From contig OZ018413.1 of NCBI GenBank assembly GCA_963969595.1, positions 12,699,711-12,763,710 of the forward strand: 64,000 nt of DNA, in the 5' to 3' direction. Below are positions 34,713-47,899 of the stretch, one piece after another. Under the pieces are notes generated by a model. It made no database searches. It was not told the origin of the DNA and saw nothing but the letters and a program-made list of their open reading frames with translations. This stretch comes from Neckera pumila (Eukaryota; Streptophyta; Bryopsida; Hypnales; Neckeraceae). Within the stretch, counting starts at the first letter, position 1. Each line of letters starts with the position of its first letter. The translations under genes were made by a program, and so were the position numbers.

Positions 34713-37700
34713 GAGAAGGGGCTTGCTAATTTGTTACTAAATTAAAATGTAGCTTTACAAAAAAGTGCTAAAATTAGATCTAAGTTGTTGGACAAAGGGC
34801 TTCAATTCAAAAAGAAAGACATTGTTTTACTAATGCCTTGGTAGATATTTTGATAAGAGCTATGGAATCATTAAATAGGATGCTCACTTTATAGGAGGAA
34901 TAGGATCTAGAAATACTAAGTTCAAAATCGCTAATATCTAAACAAGTGCATTTAATAATTGGTAAGTAATGCCACTATGGTTGTCTATAGCATGGAGTCT
35001 AAGGTGATGACATAAGATTTTGATAGCATTGCCACCAATAGAAGCAAGTAAAGACAAAACAATATACTATTGCATTATCATTTGTTTATTGTATGGGTTG
35101 AATTAAAAAATATTGTTGGAAATGACTTATATTGCAGTAGGATAGTCCCGCACATCAAATACACTTATTTTAATAGCTCATCATTATTGCTTGGAATTTG
35201 TTATTATCAACATGGGCCATATACAACTTTCCTGCATACCAAAAATAACCCATCATTGTTGTATGGAGTGCTTTGTTGCCAACATGGACCATGTAAGTAC
35301 AACAATATGGCGTTTGGCCATTGCCACATCTTATTCACATGAGTGTTGTTAGTTCCAACTTGACTTGTTCCTCACTTCTTTCTCTAAAATCAATTGGTCT
35401 ACAATATTGATGGCAACTTTGACAAAGACAACGGAAATAATTTTGCAAGCATTTACATAAATCAAAATATTAAGTTTAAGCTCAAAAGTTTTAGGCATGT
35501 GGATATCCAAATTATCCTCTAATGTTTGCAAAAGCGTTGTGAGAATCTACAAAGGGAGAAAATAGCCAATTAGGATAGAAATTGCCTCTTTAGATAATTT
35601 GATTGATATGGCTTACCTCAAATTTATGTATAGGCCATATTATCAAATTCAAGCGCTTGATTACTTGTTGGAAATACACTCTTCAACAACAACAAATACT
35701 CTCAAAGCTTTAAAAGATTCCAACTTCTTAGAATCCATTTTAAATGCAAATGCACTAGCTTCAAGCTTGTGCCAAGTGTAAGCTTAGAGTTGAAGAGTCA
35801 TCCACCTATGGATGTGGCAAAAAAAGGGGTTCTCAAAAAAACCCAAATGTTATCATCTAAGTATATTCATTTTTTTGTTAAATCAAAATCCTTTCATATA
35901 ACAATAGATGTGATGTAAGACCCTTAGCATATGGTCATATTGTATCAACCATAGCAAAGACAAAAAATATTTGGTGGTTTTGCTTTGCTTATATTATTCT
36001 ACATTTGCAACTTTGTACAATACTTATGTACAATGTTATATTGCTTTGACTTTCAATACATACTACCTTCACTTTCTTGTCTAAAATATAGTTATCTTTA
36101 TAAAATTCAAAAATCTTCATCTATATTCTAGGCAAATCCAATCAACCAACTCTTTGTTTTACTTTCTCAAGTACCTTGTTGTAAAATTTTAGGTATGCTA
36201 TCCTTGTCAACTACCATGTTAATGTGCCTAAACTTCAGCTTGTAGACTTTTCTACCTTATATAATTACTAAAGTAATGTCTACCAACATTTCTAGAATAG
36301 AACATGTACATCTTCTAACTTTTGCATTTTAATAAATAAATAGGAGAATAAATCAAGAACACCAATAATAAACTTTAATCACTAAAATTTCCATACATAT
36401 TTTAAAATTATTAGAACTAAAAGATGTTAATGTAGAAGAGATATAAATTCTATTCTAGAAACTTTTGGAACATTTTTAGAATGGTTGATCCAATCATTGA
36501 GACCATTGTAGTGAAATCTAAACACTTAAAAAGACCATAGTCTCCTTTGCTTCAAAAAGCAATAAAATTGGCCATTCTAGTGTAGATACTACAAAAAACT
36601 TTGTAAACTATTTTGAGAGCACAACTAGCTGTAGGATCTTACATCTAAATACTATAAGAATTTGTAGAATAACTTTCAAAAATTGTAGATTCTCCATCAT
36701 ATAAATGCAAGATACTTGAATTTAGAATGAAGACAATAATTTCTTATGCACCTTGGACAATAAGAAACATTGACCTTGAACCTTCATGACATACATTTTT
36801 TAGTACTACTAAGTTATAAGGTTTACCTTCAAATAATAAGGATTTAAGTTGATACTGAAAGAAAAAAAAATAATTTGTACAATTTCATTTTTAGGCTTAA
36901 ATTTTTTTTAATTTGTATGGTAAAAATTTTACAATTCAAAATAAGATTTAAATCTAAGTACATATATATATTTTTTTTAAATAATAATCACTTATTTTAG
37001 CAACATAGAATTTTTCATAGTATTTGAATGATGACATTGTTGTGGCAAGCAAAGCAATGATTGTCCACAATACAAAAATCCTCTGTAATTTTCACATCAT
37101 TTCATATCACAATAGAATGAATCAAAGCTTTCCATGCTAGAAGAGTATAGTGATTAAAAAATTGAATTTTAATCAAAAAATGAAATTTAGGCAAGTATCT
37201 CTTGATATATGGTGGCTTAGTCTCATTTGTTTTGTGATTGTTTGGCATGGATTTTGGTACTTCAAGAATGATTGAAACAAAAAGATGTACTTCCAAAAAG
37301 TTGATTCGTTCAATTATTTTTCAAAAGGGTCCTAGGATATATTTACATAATTAAAAGTATATCATCTGCACAAAATCTTTTTTGTCCATTGAAGGTACAA
37401 TGTCTTTTGGGGTTAATATCTTCTATATATAAGTTATAACTTTCAAATATATATGCAAAAGACAACTCCATGTGCTTTTTCTTCCTACATCACTTGTAAA
37501 ATAAAAATGGTTGTTACTTTCAACAATGTCATTTGAAACTTCACTATTCAAACTTTCTTAAGTACATATCAAATTATTGATGTATAGAGTTTTGACTTAA
37601 TAGTTCATGTTTTCTAAAATTTCTTAAATAGTTGTCCAATTTGACATGTCTAATTATAAGATCACCTCTAACTTTTGCAATACTTATTTAGTGATAAAAT

Positions 37701-38530
37701 ACAAGCTTTCATACTAATATTGTGATAGATAACATCCTTTCTATCATATTCTTTCAAAAATTCCAAAATATTATGCAATGACAATATAAAAGGTTTTTCA
37801 AAAGATCAAATTAGGCTCTGTGGATGTTCATGGATTATACCATAAAATCTCTAGATCTTATATTCATTTTGTTATCAAAATTTACTTTTACAAAAATCTA
37901 ATAACTCAAGTTTCATGGATCCTTTAAAGTTTAGAGCCCCACAATTCTTATAAAATTTCTTTACCCCCATATAGGGCAACACGCCAATTTAGAAGTGTTC
38001 ACTACAAAAAGCTAATTTTACACTTGCAAGCTAAACATTCAACATCTCTACATTGTCTTCCAAATTGCTTTTGCTAATACTATGATTGTGCTCTATAACA
38101 ACATGCTTCACTTCTATAGGTTCTACATCTTGCATGCCTTATATATACATGTAAGATGTTGTCATGGGATTTGCAACCTTTTTTTTCCCCCTTTTTGTCC
38201 TTTTCACATCCAAGGCCTTGTCAAAAATTTCATGAAAATTTCATTGTTGCTATGAAAAGAAAAAATGTTGTATTTATGGGTGTATTCATTTGAGTGTAAA
38301 ATAATCAACCACTAACCTTATATTAAGAATGAATAACTTCCTAGGCTTCACTATTATCATAGTCTTTTACATCCATTGCTACATCTATCCAAAAAAATTC
38401 TTTCATCTTCTAGATGGACATCAGATGGAAGGTCTTTACTATTTGATCAATCCACCCCCTCCTTCAAGGCATATTCAACACACACCATTTTTGCAAGAAA
38501 GAAAGAAAAATTGTTGTTTTGGTACGTGTA
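34713..38530. other. AT-rich region, no gene recognised
   Basis: Short plus-strand frames at about 35070-35340 and 35600-35780 look like chance ORFs or eroded mobile-element sequence; no domain could be named. No RNA gene was seen. Confidence 0.45.
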
Positions 38531-38971
38531 AGGTAAAAGATCCCATTGCGGTTAAATGGCCCATGATGGACACCTAATGATCCCATTGTGGTTTTTCAGA
38601 CCACAATCAATGCCTTACATGATAGTTATGGAGTAATTAGTGACCACAATAGGTACTTCCAACTTTTTAGTGTAAAATTCTTTGTAAAATCTGATTTTTC
38701 AGGTCTTCCATGTTTGAAAATGTTGCGATTGCATTGGGTAGGAAGATGACCATATTGGATTCAAATTTTGTTGGTCATAAGGTGGCCTACAGACCTCAAT
38801 GGGCTGATCACTTTAAAAATTCATAACTAATTCATATTTGGTCCGAAAAATATAATTTCAAATATCTTCACTTTCTCTCACACTTATCTTTGTGTGGGAA
38901 AAAATTTGAGAAGTTTCAGCAATGGCATGAGGGTAAACTCTAAAGTTTGACCACAATGGGTTGGTTTACCT
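38531..38971. mobile_element. TA-flanked MITE (Stowaway/mariner-like), copy 1 (441 bp)
   Basis: It begins AGGTAAAAGATCCCATTGCG and ends as the imperfect inverse, CCACAATGGGTTGGTTTACCT, with TA on each side (38529-38530 and 38972-38973). It shares its whole length with the copies at 50676-51686 and 57189-57629. A TA target duplication is typical of Tc1/mariner elements. There is no coding capacity. Confidence 0.82.
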
Positions 38972-38973
38972 TA

Positions 38974-40790
38974 TAGGCCTTTAAGAAGTTCCTTTCTACC
39001 TTGCAACATCTTCCCTTGAAGGCTTTGTTCTTGTAGTATGGAAATTTTGCCTTGTTAGAGTTCACTTAGAACTTGTGATAATATAATAAAATTAACTTGT
39101 TGATGTGGCACCAATCTACATAAGGTTTGGATGAAAGCATTATAACACATGCTAACTTGGACATAACCGTTGCTTTATTTTGAAGAATCTTTGTTTTTAC
39201 ATTTGAATGATTTAAAGCATGAAAAAAAGCATAGCATATTGTATTTTAGTTGTGGTTGTTTGTCAAAATACAAAACAAAAATAAATGTGGTGCACAACAA
39301 CTGACAAGTGACTCTTGCTACAAATGGTGGGCAGGCCTAAGTATGCAATTTACCAATCAAAACGTAATTGAGATACGCTATCAGTTTTCAATTTGTGATA
39401 GCTAGGACTAAATTTCTATTTGATATATAGGATGTCCCAAAACTCCTCGGGAAAAGCAGTGATAAACAGCCAATTTAACCAAATATTTATTATAGAGTAT
39501 TATACAGGGCTTCACCTAACTTTCAAAGGTCAATGGGCTACTAAGTGAAACATAGCATAGTGTAACAATTGGTAATTGTAGGATCAACCCAAACTCAAGC
39601 ATGTTCTCATTAGCATGCCCTAGACAAATCAAGAAGATACGTAGATGCTTATTGGAGAATACTCAACATGAAGATGTTGAAATCAGGGCAAAATTTGACT
39701 TTGGACTCTATAATTATTGCATGTTCTTTTTTAATGTTATTCTTGTGTTTTTCATCCAATATTATTTGCAACTTATTTGTGTGGAACTAAAAAATAAGAG
39801 TTCTTCAACAAACAACAATGATTTTTAGGCAAATTAATTTGGTTCTAGGTGATATTAATCATAGTCTATGTAAATTTTTCTTATCTTGAGTGCATTAGCA
39901 ACCTTGTAAGAAACCAAAATATCAATGAAAAGTATGTAATTAATGTTTAGATCTTTTTTTAGGTTTTCACTTTATCTTTTTGATCAAGCAATTTTCAATG
40001 GATGACAGCTCCACTAAATACATTTGTTTGTACAATTAGCAACTTCTCACAAAAAAGATGTTGTCTTTTCTTTTGCACACTAAAAGGCTTGTCAATGATC
40101 AATTGTAAGTTAGTGCTAAGAATTGTATAGGTGTAGGAAATAATAAGTATGCTGCCCATAAAATCCAAAACCAATTTTTTGGGGGAATCAATGGATTTTA
40201 TTTGCACTTGTGGAGGTATTTTTGAATATATTGATATTATTGCTTTCTATTTCAATTGATCATTGAATGAACAATTGGTCCTTTAAGGATTAATAGGCAT
40301 CCCACCAAGCACCCAAATAGAAGGCAATAAGGTAGAGGTACCCATTGTCAACCTCAAACTATTTCCAACCTATAGAAGGTATTATTTCCAATCTTTGCTA
40401 GAATAGATTTCCAACTCAAGCTTCTTAAGGTTGGGACTAATAAGGTCATGACACATGTCTCCAAGTACACAATAAATAGTGAGCAGGAAGTAATTCTTGA
40501 AAGATTAGAATTAGATGGTCTATACATTGACTATGGGATCCAATAACTTTTTGGCTCCCAAAGCTTACAATAATTTCAATTTTGGGAATGAAATTACAAA
40601 AAATTTGCAATCCCTATATTTCTTACCTTCCTACATGGGAAAAATTAGCATCGCCTTTCTAGATGCTCTTCATGTGGCTAGAAATTGCTTAAAAGATTTA
40701 CTATAGGTGCTTTGACCTTATTTTTGTTAAGATCCATCTATTAGCTATGTCTAGGTTTTTTCAGACCCCCAAACCTCCAAAAATTCATCT
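38974..40790. other. AT-rich region, no gene recognised
   Basis: Small frames at 39601-39828 (plus) and 39995-40207 (minus) carry no recognisable domain. Nothing else is supported. Confidence 0.4.
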
Positions 40791-42610
40791 CAAATTGGAA
40801 AATGACCAGTACTAAACATGAAGAAAAACATAAAATAAAATGTCCATGCTGCTCTTTGCAGAGTGCTGGTGAAGCGGTGGTGTCACAAGAAAAAACCATA
40901 GGAAAAATCAATGGCCATGATATAAGTTTACGTAGTATCACAATCTACGTAGTATCACTCAAATCGATTGTAGCCAGTATCGAGCGTCAAGTCCTCTACG
41001 CTACGCCTGTCTCATCGATAGTTGGTGAGCTTTACGAAGTTTCAGGTTGTGGTGAACAATTGCCATGCTTGTGCACTGACGGGGATGTCTGCGTGGTTTG
41101 CCTCAGGCTGCAGCATGCATGTGTTTGGGGAAGGTGCTGGCCATGTAATGCAGAAAAAAAGGGACTCGGTAGTGGCTATTAAGCTCCCGAGGTTCAGATT
41201 TTCTGCTCACGGTGGCCTTCGAAGAGAGTAGCCATCATGATTTACTGCTCATGATGGTCTCATGATCATCTCCGAAGTAAATTTTCGAAATAAATCCCAC
41301 GATTCTTATAAAGTATGGTTTGCCTGGAGCTCTGTATTGCGTATATAAGGCTTCATTGTGAGTGTTTTATCGGCTTTATTACGGGTTCGTTTACATGTTC
41401 AATTGTCTTGGTGTTACGTGTAAATACCTTCGCTCTGAAGATGATGGGACTGTGAGTACATTGCTAGCAACGGATTGCCAATTAGCTATCGTTTGGTAAG
41501 ATTTTTTACCCGTGCATCGATACATTACTTCTCGATTACCCCCATCATACAGCCTGAACGTTTTAGATTGCAAATGTTTTGAGCTTCTCCCTCTCGACGA
41601 ATTCTGGTTTTTAAGTGAGGATTCAAGGAGTGATGATTTTTGAATGAAATTGTTAAGCGGCTTATTCTTGTGTCACCCGAATGCTGGAATTGTGGAGTGG
41701 GCAAGTTGGCTATGGACGTGAACTCTTGTTTCTCTGGAACAAGTGGTCGGAGTTGTCATGGGCTAAGCGATTCTTGCTTGTTGAGATTTGGATTTGGCTC
41801 CACGAACCAGTATCTGGTTCGTAAATTGGCATCCACATGATACTGGTTCCTGGGAACCGTGCCGGGACCGTGATTGTTTGAAATCAATGCAGAAAGAAAA
41901 CCATGGCGATCAATGGACCTAAGAACTTCAGTAGCTCAACAGAGACCTTGAAAACCAAGACTCTAGAAGGCAAATAAGTGCAGGTCCCTCAAACGCAATC
42001 CCCTGCGCGAGTGCCCCCTTTACCTACCGATGTTCAAAGCAAGATATCTATCCAGATCACATCTCCCTAAAACGAAAACAAAAACAGATAGCAAAAGGGT
42101 GAAGTTTGCAGAAAAACGTCAGACTCGCAAGGCATTGCACATAGATTCCCCACATTGAACCCATTATAAAACTCTGCTGGTGGGTTTCAAAATCAAGCCC
42201 TAAAGCAGAATGTTGATCTAAAAGAGCCTGAGTTCAAACAGGGGAGGCACTTAACTGCAACCAGTCGATCAAAGCACAAATGGTTCAGAAACTATACCTG
42301 CGGTTGCAGCTCGCACGTGATAATCTCCTCAAAGTACACTCCAGCAATGACAAACGAACGAGGAAGTCCAAGATCGACTCACCAAGACAAGCAGCTGCAG
42401 AATGATGACGCAACACATAAATTTCTTGCAGTGGAGACCGGAGAGCGGGCATATGAACGCGGCAACGCCTGACGTGGAGCTTACACTCACAACTGCTAAT
42501 TGTATGGACGCATTGTCAAAGCGCGCCATAACGCACTGCAGCAAGAGCAAGTGGACCGAAGCTTTTGGTGAGACTATAATAAGACACGAGGATTGTAGGA
42601 GGTGACCATT
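40791..42610. other. GC-richer island without a recognised gene
   Basis: Base composition rises compared with both flanks, and CpG-containing words are common, as around the real genes of this window. Plus-strand frames at 40802-41182 and 41640-41840 and a minus-strand frame from an ATG near 42526 are possible, but none shows a known domain. An ACGTAGTATCAC direct repeat sits near 40931 and 40947. A non-coding RNA, a first exon or an old gene copy are all possible. Confidence 0.35.
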
Positions 42611-42855
42611 AAAACTGCTTAAGATTTAAGTTTTAAATCTTGAGGTTGTCTTGCAATGGGGGAGGCGAATGATCAAACCAATAACAAAGCCTTAAACTTC
42701 AGAGTCTGGAAATCAAAATAAACTTCAAACTAGAAATTACATATGAAATTAAAGAGAATGCAATAAAAATTGAATCAATACCAAAAATAAAAACTTGAAA
42801 TTGCATCTTATATTCTTAGATGGATTCATAGGATTTCCCAAATGTAGGCAATTAA

Positions 42856-43772
42856 CCCCTAAAGGACCATTGTCCCTTCGGAAGACAAATGCGTTTTTGG
42901 GCAAGTACCTACGGGCTGAAATTTTCTTCTGATTTTTTGAAACTTTTTTTGGAGGTAGAAAAGCTGATCATCTTCATGGGAATATAATTTCTTTCACAAT
43001 CGGTGGTCGGGAACAAAAGTTATCACCAAATAAGCTCAAAACAGGGGACGGCGGGCAACAAAAAAAATTTGCAATTTTTTTTTTTTTTTAAAGTATTTTT
43101 TTTCTCATAGATTATATTTTTGTCTAGAAAGCTTTGATTCATTTCATTTGGATTTTCTATGAGAAAGTTATGGACATTCTTGTTTTTTGGGTAGTTAGAG
43201 CATCTTTTTGAAAAAAATAACTTGTGAGACTCATTTCTGAATGCAATTTTTCAAATTTTTCAATTTTTTTTTTTTGCATGGTTTAGTTTACTTGCTAGAA
43301 CAATCTCACCATTGGGATTAGTGCATTTTAATCCTAGCTAAAATATATGAATATTTTAGATTTTCCTTCTATCTTGTACCTACTTCTACTTAATAAATTT
43401 TTTAATAATGAAAATTAAGTTTTTTTAAACTTTTTTATTTTGGCTAGATTCTTAATTCAATTCTCCAATATAAACATTAAAAGCTCAAATCTCTGTAGTG
43501 CAAAAAAATAAAGTTAAAAATGTTCAAAGTCAAAAAATCTAGTTCCCCAATGTGCTGAAAAACTTGTTTTTTTCACTTTAAACGCAGATATCTTGCAACC
43601 TGTGCGGTCAAAAATTCTGAAATTTTTTCCACACACTCTCATACTAGTTAGGTGTATGATCCTACAATTAGACGTGGGAAAAAAACATTTTTCAAATTTT
43701 TTTATTTTTTGCTATAGAAATGGTAGTTTTGAGTGTTTTTGGGCAGACAAAAGGGCCTCGATCCTTTAGGGA
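42856..43772. mobile_element. TTAA-flanked MITE, family A, copy 2 (917 bp)
   Basis: TTAA at 42852-42855 and 43773-43776 flanks ends CCCCTAAAGGACC and the inverse GATCCTTTAGGGA. The internal order matches copy 1 at 24913, including a GAAACTTTTTTTGGAGGTAG block near the left end and GGTAGTTTTGAGTGTTTTTG near the right. It is non-coding. Confidence 0.78.
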
Positions 43773-44372
43773 TTAAAGATAGTCCATTCATCCTTGATCT
43801 TGAACTTGTAGTTCTCAAAAAACTTGTCACTTTTTCCTTCATTGCATTATTGTCAGGATAAAATAGAAGGAGTGCTTCATCATCATGAAAGATAAGTGAG
43901 AAAAAAATGCCATCATTGCTTGGAGGAAACTTGGAATGTCCACATTCCAATGTAGAATTTGAGATGGCAGGTTTGAGATCCTTGGAACACAAAGACCATT
44001 TAGATATTCTGCAATTATGAGGTCTAAGGTAGGTCTTTTTTGCACTTTGCCATAAAAAAAGTACTTTTTGCCTTCACCCACCTAGAAAGACAAATTTCAA
44101 GAATTTTATTAATGATTGAAGATGTAAAAGTCAAAGAACATCATAAATTAAAAGAGATGGATTTTATAAAATATATAAGTTTTCATAATAAGAAAACATC
44201 AAAACACGAGGGCCAATATTAAATATATAATGGAAGAGGTACATAAGCGAGAGTGCTTGATGAATAAATATCAAATCAGACTCACCAGAAAATTAATAAA
44301 ATTATCTTTAATGTAATTTACATCATGATTTATTCAGGTTGTTTATTCATAATTTTTTTGATTAATGGTAAC

Positions 44373-46206
44373 TGTAGACAGCCTAGTTGTTCTTTAAATG
44401 TTTACCTTTTTAGTATATATTTGATGGTTTTTGAGTGTGATTGTTGAGTTTTTATCATCTTTGTGCACCAACTTGGGGTTCTTTGTATATGTTTTTACCA
44501 AGTTGGAGTGTAGTTTGTAAGTATGTTTTTACTTAAGTCAGCCCAATTAGGAGTTACTTGTGGTGAGTTGATGGGTGCATTGTCTTGCGGATTTCCTAGT
44601 TGTTGTGTTAATTCCTAGTTGGTTGGTCAGAGTTGGTAGGTTGTGTGGTAAATCCAAGTTGTGATTTAGAGAGTTGGTGAGAGTCCGAATGGATGGTTGT
44701 TGCGGTTGAATTCCGAGTCGGTTGGCTAACTGTCAGCCGGCTTGATTCCTATTTGGTCTGTCTTTCCAATTTGGAAGTCACCCAGTATCGAGTGAATGCT
44801 GTGAGTCCCAGCCCAGAGAGTGCTGCGTATTTCCTTTGTGTTCATGTGTGTGAGTGAATTGTGGAAGTTTGTTTGTGCTAATTGGTTGTTAATCTGTCAT
44901 GGAGGAGAGTCGAGTCCGAATGGGGTGTTACAAGTGTGATTTCCTAGTCGGGTGTGTGTGTCTGTCAGTTTTGAATTCCAAGTCGGAACTGTGTTTGAGT
45001 GTATCTGTGTCCTAGTTGGGATGCTTGCGTGCCAGTGCATGGCATCGTGCTGTGCAGAAGAGTGAAGATGGAGCGATGTGAAGTTTTCCAAGTGGGTAGT
45101 TTAAGCTGAAAAGTTAGAAGCCCAATTTGGAATTTAGGAAGTGATGGCTATAAGCTGTAGTATCTGGAGACTAAGGATGAAGTTGATTGCTAGATCTTGA
45201 GATTTAGTTTTGAGTAAGATTGTTAAATCTGTAATGGTGATTTAATCACCCAATTTGGAAGTTAATATGAATTCAGTTCAACCAAATTGGTGTTGTGAAT
45301 GTGAGGGATGGTGTTTGGAATGTATGTGAAGTTTTTTATGTTGAATCCTAATTGTATGAATGTATGGAATTGCAGTGTTATTAAGATTGGTGATGAGCAA
45401 ATTGGAAATTAATTGCACTTGTTTGTTTGTTTGATCCGAGTTGGATTTGTGTATGTCATTGTAGTATAAATTAAAAATCCAAATTTTAAGTCAGTCAGAT
45501 GAGTCATGTAATAATTTATGTGAGCCTGTTTGATAAGCTGGTGTATTTTAAATCCAAATTGGGACATGAGAGTGATGCTGTGTCCAAGTTGGAAGTTATA
45601 TAGAGCTTGAATGCTGTTTGCTTTGTGTCCAATTTGGTTCGTGATTTGTGAGTAAGATTTTGTACTGAGTGACCAAATGGGAAGTGGAAGTTGAAAGGCC
45701 CAAGTGGGTAGAAAGGAATGTGTGGTTCCTGAGTCGGCAGACAAGGCTGATTTGATGACAGAGTAGTCAATTCCTAATGGTACCTGTGGTGTACTGGTCC
45801 AATTTGGAAAAGGATTGCTGAAGCAGTAAAAAAAAAATGAATTGGTAGTTGTTGCAGCCGGACTGTGAGGCAGGTTAAAGAGTCCAAGTTGGAAAGATAA
45901 AAGGAGTTTAAAGTAAAAGATGAAATGAAGTATTAAAGACAGAAAAGATTAAATACCAATTTGGGAGAAGTTCTTACCCTTGTGGCCTTTAAGAGTGGAG
46001 TGTGAAATTTAGCAATTAGATTCACCATGCGAGGAAAAACATTTATGCTTGTGGTTAAGGAACAAATTTTCTCTATATTTTCTATAATTGCAATGGCTCA
46101 TTTGGTAATTAGAAGTATCCCTATATAAAGGCCTCCCTTGGAACGAACTTTACTATTAGCCTTGGGTTTTGTTTAAATATAATTTGACGACCAAAGCTTA
46201 TCTACA
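44373..46206. repeat. Solo LTR of 1834 bp with perfect 5-bp target duplication
   Basis: The block begins TGTAGACAGCC and ends TTATCTACA, so its termini are the inverted TGTAGA...TCTACA with the TG..CA ends of LTRs. GTAAC lies directly on both sides (44368-44372 and 46207-46211), a perfect 5-bp target-site duplication. A TATA box (TATATAAAG) is at about 46122-46130. No retrotransposon coding sequence is next to it, so it is a solo LTR left by LTR-LTR recombination. The long U3 part holds many copies of a CCAANTTGG-type palindrome (separate finding). The second LTR is absent, so identification rests on ends, TSD and promoter. Confidence 0.85.
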
Positions 46207-46211
46207 GTAAC

Positions 46212-47169
46212 ACATGCAGTAAGTGTTTTAGAAAAAGACCTTTGAAACTATTTTATTAAAAGGCTATAAGAATATGCAAATAAAATATAATGCTGTTAGT
46301 AGTTTTATAATGATGAATCTACTTTTTACAACAACATTAGTTTTTTGTTTCAGAGGTGGTGAAATTATCTTTAGCAAATTATCTTTCAGAGGTGGTGAAA
46401 TTAGCAATGAAAGAATATTGAAATTGAATTTTTTGATCAGTTGTTTGTGAAATTATATTTCATCTAGTAGAATTGTTGAAGAATCAGAACTTCAAGTTCA
46501 ATGCCGGATTTTACTTCAAATTTAAAAAATAAATGATGTCTGTATTTAAAAAATAACAAAATAAAATAAATGATATGCATCATTTATTAAATATTATAAA
46601 TGAAAATTTAAATAAACGGAATATGCTGTTTATATTTTTAATTTCCGTGTGCAACATACAAATTTGAGAACTAAAAAAGTCGATTTTAAAGCAGAAAACT
46701 CGATTACACAAGTAGCGCAGTGTAAACTGGGTCATAGAGTCAGTGATATGACAAGAGTTTTGCTCACGTATATGTGACCAATACTATGCTGCAGTTTATG
46801 GCTCCTATGATTATTTGAAAGGATTTATGGAAATGAAGCAAAATTCAGCAGTTGCTTGCAACGGAACCCTTCGAAATCTCCTTGGAATTTTACTTCTATT
46901 CTAGAGTATTGGATCTATTGTAACCAAGTACACCAAAAAGCAGTAACTCAGACAGATCCCCAGTCAACCGCGACACTTATAATGGCAGCCAAGACAAATA
47001 TATTATACGTAGTATACCTATCATACATCTCTCTGTGCTAAGGTCATCCACTGTGGATTTCATCCTGGGTCCAACATAGAGAAACTGAAATCGCTGGCTG
47101 CAATATGGGTACCTAATCCCTGATTAGACTCACTAAGGCTGCCATTATTCATTGTCTGTTACTGATTTT
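46212..47169. other. Intergenic region and 3' flank of the CVNH gene
   Basis: AT-rich to about 46700, then more balanced. The last 130 bp or so before the CVNH stop codon probably contain its 3' UTR. No gene was recognised. Confidence 0.5.
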
Positions 47170-47888
47170 TCACATCTTCAGCACTTTGCGTCCGGCAATG
47201 ACAGCACCAGATTCCGCCTCTGCTTCTGCACCCGCATCCACAGTTTCCAGAAGAGACGGGCGACTGCAAACGTTGAACGCCAGGTTGCCGAAGTTATTCG
47301 ACACTCGCCTCTCCACGTTGTACAGGGTGGTGCTCCCTACGCTTCCGTCCGCCTTCGTGCACTCCGCAGCCACGCCCTGGTTGTCCGTGCCCAATTGGTA
47401 CCACCGGATGTTCTTGCACGACCTTGCAAACCCTTCCCCGTCCACAAGGTTTCCGTTATTGTTGCTGATGTGCGCGTTCAGGTCGAGACTGGCTCGGCTG
47501 AATCCTCCTTGGCCGTTTCCGCAGATGCATGTCAACCCCCCCCCCGTGCTCACCTGTATGCCGCTGCAGCTCAGTGCGAAGCCACCGCACTGCACTTCCA
47601 CACAGCAAAACTTCCAGCATCAGATCATTATCACATTAAATTGCTCGGTAACTTGTGCACGTGGCCCCCTAAGGTGATCGCATATCTGGTAGGAACATGA
47701 TAATCAACAGCAATCAAGCATTGCGATCGTAAAATATCATAGATAATATGTACACAAAAAACTATGCATTATGCATCTAAAGGACAAAGCTAACGTACGT
47801 CTGCTTGGGCGAAGGTGGAGAGCAACGCAAATGTGCACAGGAGTGCTGCTGCAGTGTAGGCAGCGCGAGCTGGTGATCGTGCAGCCAT
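47170..47888 (-). CDS. Secreted cyanovirin-N homology (CVNH) domain lectin, 169 aa
   Basis: Two minus-strand exons, 47799-47888 and 47170-47589, join in phase across a 209-bp intron (donor GAC/GTACGT, acceptor GTGCAG). Exon 1 starts with ATG at 47888 and encodes a signal peptide (MAARSPARAAYTAAALLCTF then ALLSTFAQA). The mature part is a CVNH domain: GGFALSCSGIQV, LTCICGNGQGGFSRASLDLN, ISNNNGNLV, FARSCKNIRWYQL, AAECTKADGSVGSTTLYNV and NNFGNLAFN. The two pseudo-repeats and paired Cys fit the mannose-binding CVNH fold. The domain is followed by an acidic tail of about 30 residues not usual in CVNH proteins. CVNH proteins are known from ferns, liverworts and fungi, where they bind high-mannose glycans. 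The role here is inferred to be secreted sugar recognition or defence. Confidence 0.93.
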
Positions 47889-47899
47889 GGTGACGTCCT

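Noticed and set aside
47152..47700. Plus-strand ORF of 182 codons and a second of 163 codons over the CVNH gene
   Set aside because: They are antisense shadows of the GC-rich CVNH exon 2; the minus strand shows the domain, intron and signal peptide.
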